In this document: positions 25,449 through 36,480 of the stretch, piece after piece
How the letters are laid out: each line of letters starts with the position of its first letter
How positions within the stretch are numbered: position 1 is the stretch's first letter
Origin: Eudoraea chungangensis
GTDB lineage: Bacteria; Bacteroidota; Bacteroidia; Flavobacteriales; Flavobacteriaceae
Assembly (NCBI RefSeq): GCF_029360665.1
Contig: NZ_JARDUB010000001.1
Span: forward strand, 124,001-188,000
Length of the DNA: 64,000 nucleotides
Direction of reading: 5' to 3'
Translations under genes and position numbers: made by a program
The notes under the pieces: generated by a model
Seen by the model: only the letters and a program-made list of their open reading frames with translations
What the model was told of the DNA's origin: nothing
Databases searched by the model: none

Positions 25449-25488
25449 AAATAACGAAGGTGGTCTGTTTAGACCACCTTCGTTATTT
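25449..25488. terminator. bidirectional terminator between dps and katG
   Basis: A perfect 18-bp stem (AAATAACGAAGGTGGTCT and its complement) closes a four-base GTTT loop. A/T-rich ends give a U-run in both directions. It lies 18 bp after the dps stop and 22 bp beyond the katG stop, so it can end both convergent transcripts. Confidence 0.9.
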
Positions 25489-25510
25489 ATCAACGTTTGT
25501 ATTGAATAAT

Positions 25511-27781
<2,271 letters not shown>

Positions 27782-27785
27782 CTAT

Positions 27786-27793
27786 CAAATTTA
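27786..27793 (-). promoter_or_regulatory. -7 promoter element of katG (TAAATTTG on the minus strand)
   Basis: TAAATTTG matches the flavobacterial TAnnTTTG consensus exactly and lies 32 bp upstream of the katG ATG, giving a short 5' leader. No clear -33 TTG at the usual distance was picked out. Confidence 0.6.
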
Positions 27794-27988
27794 CCGAATT
27801 GCACCGTATTTTGAAAAGAGACATTATCTTTTTAAATGAATGTACTATTGATAATATCTATGGAATGAGAAATGCTCCAAAGTCTAACTTTTTTATTTAA
27901 AATTAATTATGTTTTATCTTTACTTGCAGCCTGTGTAAAAACCATATCAATTCTTCATATGACCTATAAGAAACCTGAATTTTTAAAT

Positions 27989-29557
27989 ATGATTCGAATG
28001 GCTTTGAGCTGTTTACTTCCCATTATATTGCTTATGGTCTCTTGCAAAGAGACGAAGGAGGAAAAAAGAAGCCCAAACATCATATACATTTTAGCGGATG
28101 ACATGGGCTATGGAGATGTTTCTATTCTCAATAAAGAGAGTAAAATTTTCACGCCAAATTTAGACAGACTAGGACAGCAGGGCATATTATTTACCGATGC
28201 ACATACCTCATCCTCCGTCTGCACTCCAACAAGATATGGCATATTAACCGGAAGATATAATTGGCGGAGTCGTCTTAAAAGTGGGGTGCTTACTGGAAAA
28301 TCAAAGGCTCTTATTCCAAATACTCGGACAACCGTAGCGTCTATGCTTAAGAAAAAAGGCTATACAACGGCCTTTATAGGAAAATGGCACTTAGGTTGGG
28401 ATTGGGCCTATGAAAATAATACAGATACAGGAGGAGATGGATGGAACAAAGAAGATTTTAAAAATATAGACTTTACTAAACCGGTTTTAAACAATCCAAA
28501 CGATCTCGGTTTCGACTATGCTTACGGGCATTCTGGTTCTTTGGATATGGCTCCTTATGTATATGTAGAGAACGGAAGAGTCACCTCTATACCGCGCTCT
28601 ACAACGGTAGATAAGGGAAAATACTCATGGTGGAGAGAAGGGCCAACGGCAAAAGACTTTGTCCATGAAGAGGTTACCCCTAATTTTTTTGATAGAGCTA
28701 ACGAATATGTCCAGAGAGCAGCGGCAAATGATACTCCTTTCTTTCTATATCTAGCCCTACCTTCACCACATACACCAATACTGCCTACAAAGGCTTGGAA
28801 AGGTAAAAGTGGATTATTACCATATGCAGACTTTGTGTTAATGGTTGACCATTATCTTGGAGAGTTACTAAATAGGTTGAAAAAAGAAGGAATTGAAGAG
28901 AACACCCTTGTGATTTTTACCTCAGACAATGGTTGTTCCCCTGCCGCAGGAATAGAAGAGTTACAAGAACTAGGCCACTATCCAAGCTATATTTACAGAG
29001 GCCACAAGGCAGACATCTTTGAAGGTGGACATCGAGTACCGTTTATGGTTAAATGGCCATCAGTAATTAAACCAGGGAGCAAATCTGATGCCTTGGTAGG
29101 GACTACAGATTTAATGGCTACTCTGGCGGAAATAACCTCTTACTCTCTTAAGGAGGATGAAGGAGAAGACAGTATATCTATGTTGCCTCTTTTTCAAGAA
29201 GAAACTAAAAATAATCACCAAAGAGAAACCGTAGTAAATCATTCCATCAATGGAGACTTCGCTATCAGAAAAGGAGACTGGAAATTGATTATGACTCCAG
29301 GATCCGGAGGGTGGAGTTATCCCAATCCAAATAGGGATAGCCTTGCGCTAAAATCCTTACCTCCTATGCAACTTTACAACTTAAGAACGGATCCTCAGGA
29401 AAGCAAAAATCTGTATGATAAGGAAACATCAAAGGTGATGGAATTAAGGAACATACTAATTAATCAAATAGAAAAAGGCAGAAGTACAAGGGGAGCGCCG
29501 CAAGAAAATGATTCTATCCATTTTGAATGGACGCAAATCGACTTTATAAATTCTTAA
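27989..29557 (+). CDS. lipoprotein arylsulfatase (S1 family, formylglycine type)
   Basis: 522 residues from the ATG at 27989. The longer frame from 27872 adds 39 residues that do not form a signal, whereas this start opens a lipoprotein signal ending in LLMVSC (Cys19). The sulfatase core has ADDMGYGDVS (metal Asp pair), the formylglycine motif CTPTR with Cys78, GKWHLGWD, and TSDNGC with a second metal Asp/Asn. The Cys must be oxidised by a formylglycine-generating enzyme, which is not in this window. The anchored enzyme removes sulfate from carbohydrate or aryl esters outside the cytoplasm. A weak TATCTTTA element lies about 75 bp upstream. Confidence 0.88.
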   Translation: MIRMALSCLLPIILLMVSCKETKEEKRSPNIIYILADDMGYGDVSILNKESKIFTPNLDRLGQQGILFTDAHTSSSVCTPTRYGILTGRYNWRSRLKSGVLTGKSKALIPNTRTTVASMLKKKGYTTAFIGKWHLGWDWAYENNTDTGGDGWNKEDFKNIDFTKPVLNNPNDLGFDYAYGHSGSLDMAPYVYVENGRVTSIPRSTTVDKGKYSWWREGPTAKDFVHEEVTPNFFDRANEYVQRAAANDTPFFLYLALPSPHTPILPTKAWKGKSGLLPYADFVLMVDHYLGELLNRLKKEGIEENTLVIFTSDNGCSPAAGIEELQELGHYPSYIYRGHKADIFEGGHRVPFMVKWPSVIKPGSKSDALVGTTDLMATLAEITSYSLKEDEGEDSISMLPLFQEETKNNHQRETVVNHSINGDFAIRKGDWKLIMTPGSGGWSYPNPNRDSLALKSLPPMQLYNLRTDPQESKNLYDKETSKVMELRNILINQIEKGRSTRGAPQENDSIHFEWTQIDFINS

Positions 29558-29607
29558 AACAGATAGAAACATAAGCAACGTCCGGTATAATAATTTAAGT
29601 AGAATCT

Positions 29608-30057
29608 ATGGAAAGTAAAAAATCGTTTATAAAGAAGAATTCCAGTAAAAGGATTCAGAGACAAAAAAGATTATTAATAGGCCTTATCACAGTTATTTCT
29701 TTGATAGTTTTATACGACTCATTTATTCATAAAACGCCCTTATATTACATAGGTTTTTATTTTTTAGGAAAGTTCGTAGGGAGAATTTATCGACGTTTCT
29801 ACACTGTTAAATACGAAAAAGAAGAAGAAATATTCTCACTATCCAGTAGTAGTTGGAATATTATCTTTACCGTATTGCTTGTTTCCATGAAACTTGTTCT
29901 GGCAAAAAAAATGCTCCATTCCTTAGATGTCATATGGACTACAGATGCCATTTATTTATTCTCTATCGGAATTTATTTTTCTAAATGGAAAAGCATTGCA
30001 AGACAGTTCGATGATTTAATTTACAATCGCATTGCTAAAATCTACAGCACTAATTGA
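29608..30057 (+). CDS. hypothetical membrane protein
   Basis: 149 residues. The first 20 residues are strongly basic and lysine-rich, followed by about four hydrophobic helices (LLIGLITVISLIVLY, LYYIGFYFLGKFVG, a segment near 90-108, and AIYLFSIGIYFS). It carries no motif I recognise. The positive N-terminus suggests a cytoplasmic N-side. It starts 50 bp after the sulfatase on the same strand, and the relation is unclear. The membrane location is well supported; no function is proposed. Confidence 0.6.
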   Translation: MESKKSFIKKNSSKRIQRQKRLLIGLITVISLIVLYDSFIHKTPLYYIGFYFLGKFVGRIYRRFYTVKYEKEEEIFSLSSSSWNIIFTVLLVSMKLVLAKKMLHSLDVIWTTDAIYLFSIGIYFSKWKSIARQFDDLIYNRIAKIYSTN

Positions 30058-30178
30058 GGAAGATCCTTCCAAGTAGTAAAGCGCCTTGTGGCAGTAGCGG
30101 AAGGCAATCTTGCTTATATTAAAGAGATTGTTTGCTTGCTTTTCCCAGTTTATCTGTAACTTATACAGAAAAATAAAA

Positions 30179-30652
30179 ATGCCACTTTATACCTTAAATA
30201 TTAATAACAATTCTTTTGAAGTGGAGGTGAATAAAGGCACCTCTTTACTCTGGGTTCTGAGAGAACATTTGGGTCTAACCGGGACCAAATACAGCTGTGG
30301 TATTGCCCAATGTGGGTCTTGTACCATACATATAGACCAAAAACCCATGAGGGCATGCATCTTAACTGTAGAAAATTTTGCCATGGGACAAAAAATTTTA
30401 ACCATTGAAGGTTTATCTGAGAAAGGGGAGCATCCCGTTCAAAAGGCATGGATTAAAACTCAGGCTCCTCAGTGCGGTTATTGCCAATCTGGTCAGATCA
30501 TGCAAGCAGTTGCCCTGTTAAAGGAGAAACCCAAGCCATCTAGAGAAGAGATAAAGTCTTACATGAATGGAATTCTTTGTAGATGTGGTACGTATATGCG
30601 CATCCTGGAGGCCATAGAAATAGCCTCAGAAGAAAATAGTGCGATTAACTAG
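30179..30652 (+). CDS. 2Fe-2S subunit of a molybdenum hydroxylase (IorA-like)
   Basis: 157 residues from the ATG at 30179; a longer frame from 30110 adds a segment not found in the family. Two 2Fe-2S clusters are clear: the plant-type set Cys40, 45, 48 and 60 (YSCGIAQCGSC) and the second set Cys99, 102, 134 and 136 (CGYCQSGQ, LCRCGTY). It carries electrons from the molybdenum site in the large subunit encoded 2 bp downstream. It has no signal of its own and probably rides out of the cell with the Tat-tagged partner. Confidence 0.9.
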   Translation: MPLYTLNINNNSFEVEVNKGTSLLWVLREHLGLTGTKYSCGIAQCGSCTIHIDQKPMRACILTVENFAMGQKILTIEGLSEKGEHPVQKAWIKTQAPQCGYCQSGQIMQAVALLKEKPKPSREEIKSYMNGILCRCGTYMRILEAIEIASEENSAIN

Positions 30653-30654
30653 AG

Positions 30655-32832
30655 ATGATGAGAGACACAAACATAAACAAAAGTAGAAGGGAGTTTTTAA
30701 AATCATCTACAGGGGTGGCTCTCTTTATTGGAATGTCTGGTTTATTGCCTTCAATTGTTTCCTGTCGAGATTCCAAAAAGATAGAGAAAACATTAGAAAA
30801 ACATAATATAACCGCCTGGGTAAGAATAACAGAGGATGGGGATATTACCATTTACAATCCTGCGGCAGAAATGGGACAAGGCTCAATGACTTCTCTGCCA
30901 ATTATTTTTGCAGAGGAAATGGATGCCGAATGGTCTAAAGTCAAGGTAGAATTTTCACCCCAAGAAGTAGAAATATATGGTTCAGAGGGATGGACACCTG
31001 GCAGTAAGCTTATGTTTACTGTTGGAAGTAGAATTACTAAAAGTAATTTTCCTCTTATGCGTCAATCCGGAGCTCAGGCACGTCATATTTTAATGTATTC
31101 AGCTGCTAAGCACTGGGATGTTCCTCTGGAAGAACTCACCACAGATAAAAGTGTAATTACGCACCCAAAAACCAAAAGAAGCATTCCCTATGGGGCTTTA
31201 ATACCTTTCTTAAAAACCCCTAAACACTTGCCAAAATATAGTTTAAACGAATTAAAAAAAACCGAAGATTTCAGACTTATTGGCAAAGAAATTCCAAGAG
31301 TAGATATTCCTGACAAGGTTAATGGCTCGGCTAAATTTGCCGGAGACCTTCGTATGCCAGACATGCTCTACGGAGTTTTAGAAAGAGGAAACCTTCATGG
31401 GGCAAAACCCTCATTGGAAAACGAGCAGGAAATATTATCAATACATGGGGTCATTAGCCTGCTTCCATTTAATTATGCTATTGGCGTTATAGCCAATAGC
31501 CTAGAAGTTGCTTTGGATGCAAAAAGTAAGCTAAAAATAAAATGGAGTGAGACAGATGCCACTAACTTTAACTCTCAGGAAATCTACAATAGCTACGAAA
31601 ATATCGCAAAGGACGCTTCCACTGGAAAAATAATACGTGAAAAAGGCAATGTCAATATAGAACAAAACACCAATTTTAAAACATTCGTATCAGATTTTAA
31701 AAATGACTATGTCTATCACGCCCAGATGGAGCCTCTCAATATTGTAGTACAGGTAATTCCAAACCAACAAAGGGCGGAAGTTTGGGTAGGCAGTCAGCAA
31801 GGGGTAGATCCGAAGTTGGGCATCCCGGACTTACTGGGTTATCCTCCGGAAAATATAAATATACATTTACAATATTTAGGAGGTGGTTTTGGCAGAAGAA
31901 GCATGAATGACTTTGTACATGAAGGGGTTCTAATGGCGAAGGAAGTTGGACCAAAACCCTTAAAATTACTTTGGACAAGAGAAGATGATATCGGATATGG
32001 AGCGTTTAGACCTCTTTCTCTTCAAAGACTTAAGGCAGTTACAGGTATTAATGGCGCTATTTTAAGCCTATCGCACTGTATTATTGGAGACGGTGGCAAT
32101 CTGGTAGCCAGTGGTACAAGGAATGATCATTATGACATCCCAAATGAACTAGTAGAGTGGCGTGAAACAAAACATGGAATTCGCTTAAAACACTGGCGAG
32201 CTGTAGGCCATGGACCAAACAAGTTTGCAATAGAGTGTATGCTGGATGAAATTGCTGCAGACCAAAGAATAGATCCTATTAGCCTTAGAAAAAACTTAAT
32301 GCAAAATTCGCCCAGGGCTTTGGCAACCATGAAAAAAGTGGAAGAAATGTCTAATTGGACAGAGACTTCATCTATGGATAGAGCTAAAGGGGTAGGATTT
32401 GTAGAACACGGTTCATTAGGTTCTGGAGTATGCGAAATATCCGTAAACAAAGCTACAGGTGAAATAAAAGTACACCATTTTTGGGTCGCATTGGATGCAG
32501 GAATTATTATACAACCGGATAATGTAAAAGCGCAGATTGAAGGTGGGATCATAATGGGAATGAGCAGCGTGTTAAAAGAACAAATTACCATAGAAGACGG
32601 GCGAGTAGTGCAGTCTAATTTTCACGATTACAATTTGCTTAGAATACAGGACATTCCGGAAACTATTGAAACTTTCTTAATCCCTTCTAATGAAAATCCT
32701 GAAGGCGTTGGGGAAACAGCCACACCAATGGTAGCTTGCTGTATTGCGAATGCATTTTTAAGACTAACTGGGAAGCATCTAAGACATTTACCCTTTACAC
32801 CAGAAAGGGTATTAGATGCCCTAAATACATAA
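30655..32832 (+). CDS. molybdopterin-binding subunit of an isoquinoline 1-oxidoreductase-like hydroxylase (IorB-like)
   Basis: 725 residues. The N-terminus has a Tat motif SRREFLKSS followed by a hydrophobic stretch, so the folded complex should go to the periplasm. Cofactor segments are EMGQGSMTSLPI, QMEPLN, GGGFGRRSMNDF and the C-terminal GVGETATPMVACC, whose Glu is the catalytic base of the xanthine oxidase family. With the adjacent 2Fe-2S subunit it forms a two-subunit enzyme lacking the FAD subunit, like isoquinoline 1-oxidoreductase and periplasmic aldehyde oxidases. The substrate is probably an aldehyde or N-heterocycle. The external electron acceptor gene is not seen here. Confidence 0.9.
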   Translation: MMRDTNINKSRREFLKSSTGVALFIGMSGLLPSIVSCRDSKKIEKTLEKHNITAWVRITEDGDITIYNPAAEMGQGSMTSLPIIFAEEMDAEWSKVKVEFSPQEVEIYGSEGWTPGSKLMFTVGSRITKSNFPLMRQSGAQARHILMYSAAKHWDVPLEELTTDKSVITHPKTKRSIPYGALIPFLKTPKHLPKYSLNELKKTEDFRLIGKEIPRVDIPDKVNGSAKFAGDLRMPDMLYGVLERGNLHGAKPSLENEQEILSIHGVISLLPFNYAIGVIANSLEVALDAKSKLKIKWSETDATNFNSQEIYNSYENIAKDASTGKIIREKGNVNIEQNTNFKTFVSDFKNDYVYHAQMEPLNIVVQVIPNQQRAEVWVGSQQGVDPKLGIPDLLGYPPENINIHLQYLGGGFGRRSMNDFVHEGVLMAKEVGPKPLKLLWTREDDIGYGAFRPLSLQRLKAVTGINGAILSLSHCIIGDGGNLVASGTRNDHYDIPNELVEWRETKHGIRLKHWRAVGHGPNKFAIECMLDEIAADQRIDPISLRKNLMQNSPRALATMKKVEEMSNWTETSSMDRAKGVGFVEHGSLGSGVCEISVNKATGEIKVHHFWVALDAGIIIQPDNVKAQIEGGIIMGMSSVLKEQITIEDGRVVQSNFHDYNLLRIQDIPETIETFLIPSNENPEGVGETATPMVACCIANAFLRLTGKHLRHLPFTPERVLDALNT

Positions 32833-32927
32833 AGATTTATTTAAGACAAGCATAAAATGCCTATCTTACCTAGGCATGTCTCTAGTTTAAAGCGAACCAA
32901 TCAAATCCCGTTAAACCAAGCTTTCTT

Positions 32928-34202
32928 ATGAAGACCAAAGAATATATAGAACAACTGAACTCCCGTTTTTTTAATGGCAAATTATCTTCCGATTTTAAGG
33001 AAGAGCTAGAAAAACTTCCAATCGATAGACCAGATGTATATGCCTTTGTAGAAAGAGCATTTGGTTTTATAAACCAAGCCGGAGTACCTGCAACGGATAT
33101 GTCCATTATGCTTGGTGAGATATTAGGATCACTTCTAGCCCGTCTCTTACCTGGTGCATGGGAGGGAAGAATTCCTCCAATAACCGTTCCTGGCAGACAT
33201 GCCGAAATAGATAATTATATTAAATCTAATCCATGGGTTAAGATCGGAAATCGGAAAATGCTCGATATTGGATGTGGTTTTCCACCCTACACCACCTTAG
33301 ATGCATCCAATAGCCTGAAAGACTGGTATATTACTGGGGCAGATCCTTCCCTTCCTATGTACTTAGTCCATGATTCCGAAGGGAATTACGCCACCTTAGA
33401 CCAGAATAGGTCTACTATCTATTTTCAACCATCTCTGCCCTCAATAGAAAATTGGAATAGTTTATTAAAGGATTCTAAAGCGACAAAAAAAAGGTTTGAA
33501 CAATTATTAAGCGAGCTCTTAGAAGCGCCTGAGAAAGATAAGATCGGTCTTCAAAAGCTACAAATCGATCCAATAAAATCTTATGAAACTGACCGGCTTA
33601 AATTTTTAAACGGGGGGATTGGTCAGATATCCATTGACCCTCAAAACATTATTCGCTGTTTTAATGTTTTGATATATTTTGATGACGTATTTTATCAAAA
33701 TACATTAGACTGGTTTAAGGAGAATCTGGAAGAAAATGGCATAGCAATAATAGGAGCCAACTGGGCTGTTTCAACAGAAAACTATTACAATATCTACAAA
33801 AAAGAAGGAGATCAATTAATCAATAAAGAGTTTGCATTTAGTCTGGATAATATCAATCCATTCAGTGTGGTTACCTGGTATGCAAATTATGACGACGATA
33901 GGCAAACAGCTACTTTGGCAAATTATATTCGCCTAATACGTGAGGATGCAACTTTCATGAAGGAGTATTATACTATTAATGACGCCCAACGTCTTAAATA
34001 TAAAATATGCCCGAGGAATTCCGAAGGCTACTACGGAAAAACAGACTCCTCCATTCCTCCAAACGAGCTATGGGCGCTTATAAGGCAGATGTTAGATGAA
34101 CTGAATGAACTAGGCCTAAATCAGAAGGCGGCTGAGGTCTTGCAGAAAGCAGGTCTTAAAGCTCGAGTTAACGAGGTAGGCCATATATCTATATCCACTT
34201 AG
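32928..34202 (+). CDS. class I SAM-dependent methyltransferase-like protein
   Basis: 424 residues. The SAM motif I, MLDIGCGFPPYTTLD, lies at about residues 107-121, preceded by a helical N-terminal domain of about 100 residues. An acidic loop GADPSLPMY and an NVLIYFDD post-II motif follow at normal distances. The long N- and C-terminal helical extensions make it larger than minimal methyltransferases (about 250), so they may select the substrate. The amine oxidase gene follows 44 bp downstream on the same strand, suggesting joint work on an amine. The substrate is unknown. Confidence 0.7.
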   Translation: MKTKEYIEQLNSRFFNGKLSSDFKEELEKLPIDRPDVYAFVERAFGFINQAGVPATDMSIMLGEILGSLLARLLPGAWEGRIPPITVPGRHAEIDNYIKSNPWVKIGNRKMLDIGCGFPPYTTLDASNSLKDWYITGADPSLPMYLVHDSEGNYATLDQNRSTIYFQPSLPSIENWNSLLKDSKATKKRFEQLLSELLEAPEKDKIGLQKLQIDPIKSYETDRLKFLNGGIGQISIDPQNIIRCFNVLIYFDDVFYQNTLDWFKENLEENGIAIIGANWAVSTENYYNIYKKEGDQLINKEFAFSLDNINPFSVVTWYANYDDDRQTATLANYIRLIREDATFMKEYYTINDAQRLKYKICPRNSEGYYGKTDSSIPPNELWALIRQMLDELNELGLNQKAAEVLQKAGLKARVNEVGHISIST

Positions 34203-34246
34203 ATGATAACTTAAACTATTTAACCTCTACTAGATTTTTTAACCAT

Positions 34247-35290
34247 ATGGTCATCATAATTGGGGCTGGACTCTCAGGATTATTAACTGCTTACCATTTA
34301 CAAAAAGCACAGATTCCTTTTAAAATTTTAGAAGCCAGAGACCGTATTGGGGGACGAATTCTTACATACTATGGCTCTAAAGGAACAGCCGTTGAGATGG
34401 GAGCCACTTGGTTTGGGCCACAACACCAACTGCTTATTCAGTTAATAAGGGAATTGAATCTTGGTTATTTTGAACAATATATGCAAGGGACTTCCTACTA
34501 TCAAGCCTCCGCAGGCGCCTTGGCTCAAGCCATAATTCTTCCTAATCAGGATCCTAGTTATAGGATTACAGGTGGCACAACTGAATTGATAAAACAGCTA
34601 TACAATAGTTTGGACAAAGATTCTGTATTGCTAAACCAAACAGTAAATAAACTAGAATTACAAGACAATTCGGTCTTGGTAAAGGCGAAAATAGTACTTA
34701 AAGCCAAAGCAGTAATTGTAAGTTGTCCACCAAAACTATGGGCACATAAAATCACCTATGAACCCAAGTTGCCCGAAAATCTCATAGACGTTGCAAAAGC
34801 AACACATACTTGGATGGAAGATTCCATAAAAGTAGGTTTTGTCTATCCAGAACCCTTTTGGAGAAACAATAAACAATCCGGAGCTCTTTTTTGTAATTCC
34901 GGACCCCTTACAGAATATTATGATCATTCTAATGAGGAAGGAACGAAGTTTGCTTTATGTGGTTTTTTACATCCGGCCTATAAAAAAACCACACAGCAAG
35001 AAAGAAAATTAATGGTTTTAAATCAGCTAAAAGAGGTCTTTGGGGAAAAATCCTTATTATTTACAGAGCATTTTGAGCTAATATGGCCTTCGGAAAAACA
35101 CACTTTTTATCCTTCTCTTTCTTATCAGTTTCCCCATCAAAACAATGGAAACGATATATATGAAGAGTCCTACTTCGGCGGTCGATTACTATTTTCAGGT
35201 ACAGAAACCTCCGCGCATTTTGGAGGATATATGGAGGGTGCCGTATATGCTGCCAAGGCAGTTTGTGATAGACTCAATTCGGGTTTTTAA
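34247..35290 (+). CDS. flavin-dependent amine oxidase
   Basis: 347 residues. It starts at once with the FAD-binding Rossmann motif GAGLSG (residues 6-11) and the ribose-binding Glu in ILEARDRIGGR. MGATWFGPQHQ is the conserved second flavin contact, and FSGTETSAHFGGYMEGAVYA is the C-terminal flavin lid of the amine oxidase family. It is shorter than typical MAO/PAO enzymes (430-500), mainly in the substrate domain. No covalent-flavin Cys is seen. It oxidises an amine with oxygen in the cytoplasm. Its upstream partner is the methyltransferase-like gene. Confidence 0.85.
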   Translation: MVIIIGAGLSGLLTAYHLQKAQIPFKILEARDRIGGRILTYYGSKGTAVEMGATWFGPQHQLLIQLIRELNLGYFEQYMQGTSYYQASAGALAQAIILPNQDPSYRITGGTTELIKQLYNSLDKDSVLLNQTVNKLELQDNSVLVKAKIVLKAKAVIVSCPPKLWAHKITYEPKLPENLIDVAKATHTWMEDSIKVGFVYPEPFWRNNKQSGALFCNSGPLTEYYDHSNEEGTKFALCGFLHPAYKKTTQQERKLMVLNQLKEVFGEKSLLFTEHFELIWPSEKHTFYPSLSYQFPHQNNGNDIYEESYFGGRLLFSGTETSAHFGGYMEGAVYAAKAVCDRLNSGF

Positions 35291-35341
35291 ATAAAAATCA
35301 AAGTGGTAAATTCGTAAGAACTAATATTTATTGTCTTTTCT

Positions 35342-36397
35342 ATGTTTACAAAGAGAACATATTCTACGGTACAAATGGTCTGGTGGACCAGGTTTGAAAG
35401 TTTATTCTTTTTAACACTTATACTTGTTTGGGTAGCCGTCTACTACTTTTTCGATTTGGCCTGGTTAAAAATACCGTGGACTCCTCTTGCCTTAATAGGC
35501 ACTGCTGTGGCCTTTGTTATTGGGTTTCAAAATAATGCTGCCTATGGGAGGATTTGGGAAGCCAGAAAAATTTGGGGAGGCATTGTTAATACCTCTAGGA
35601 CATTTGGCATGTTTGTCCAGGACATGGTTACCAATGAGCATACTGTTACCGACATACCTAAGGAAGAAATAAAAAAAGAGGTTAGAGTACTTACCTATCG
35701 TCATATTGCCTGGATGAATGCTTTGCGCCATGCTATGCGGATGCCTCGACCATGGGAGACCACTGTAAATCACCGTACGAATCAGGAATGGGATATGAAA
35801 CCTCCAGAATTACAAACTACTGTCGAAGAAGATCTTAAACCATATTTATCGGATACGGATTTAGACTATGCCATGAGTAAAGGAAACAAACAAACAGCAA
35901 TTCTTTATCTTCAGTCGCATCACTTACAACAACTTAAAGAACGGGGACTGATTTGGGAATTTTCCTTTCTGCAATTAGAGGGCGTCCTTGAGGAATTATT
36001 TACACAGCAAGGAAAGAGTGAACGAATTAAGAATTTCCCATATCCCAGACATTTTGCGACCTTAAATCATTTCTTTATGTGGATTTTTGTGTTATTGTTA
36101 CCTCTGGCATTGGTTCCGCAATTCGCTGAGATTGGAATTAAAATAGCAGAAGATCATGGCTATATTGGGCAATTTTTTATTTGGTTATGTGTGCCTTTCT
36201 ACGTTATTGTAGCCTGGATTTTTCATACCATGGAGAGAATAGGGAGAACCGGTGAGAATCCCTTTGAAGGCACGGCCAACGATGTCCCAATTTCTACCAT
36301 AGCAAGAGGAATTGAAATAGACCTGAGGGAGAATTTAGGAGAATCTATTCATGAAATCCCCGTACAGTTTGAAATCAAACACGACACACAGTTTTAA
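35342..36397 (+). CDS. bestrophin family channel protein
   Basis: 351 residues. The N-terminal RTYSTVQMVWWTRFESLFF, the FQNNAAYGRIWEARKIWGG helix and the late FPYPRHFATLNHFFMWIFVLLLP segments are hallmarks of bacterial bestrophins (often called RFP-TM or YneE), which form pentameric ion channels. Four transmembrane helices are likely (about 20-40, 55-70, 235-255, 275-295). The C-terminal ENPFEGTANDVPIS motif matches the conserved bestrophin tail. Ion selectivity cannot be told. It appears to be monocistronic. Confidence 0.88.
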   Translation: MFTKRTYSTVQMVWWTRFESLFFLTLILVWVAVYYFFDLAWLKIPWTPLALIGTAVAFVIGFQNNAAYGRIWEARKIWGGIVNTSRTFGMFVQDMVTNEHTVTDIPKEEIKKEVRVLTYRHIAWMNALRHAMRMPRPWETTVNHRTNQEWDMKPPELQTTVEEDLKPYLSDTDLDYAMSKGNKQTAILYLQSHHLQQLKERGLIWEFSFLQLEGVLEELFTQQGKSERIKNFPYPRHFATLNHFFMWIFVLLLPLALVPQFAEIGIKIAEDHGYIGQFFIWLCVPFYVIVAWIFHTMERIGRTGENPFEGTANDVPISTIARGIEIDLRENLGESIHEIPVQFEIKHDTQF

Positions 36398-36480
36398 ATA
36401 GATTTTGACCGTATCCAAGTACGTTCAACTCTTTACATTATTAAAGAATTAAATAAATTTACGAGAGCCAATAGCATAAA

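Noticed and set aside
27872-27988. Upstream extension of the first sulfatase
   Set aside because: The added 39 residues precede a complete lipoprotein signal starting at 27989; a signal must be at the N-terminus.
32130-32591. 153-codon minus-strand ORF within the molybdenum hydroxylase gene
   Set aside because: Antisense shadow of a strongly conserved coding region with Mo-cofactor motifs.
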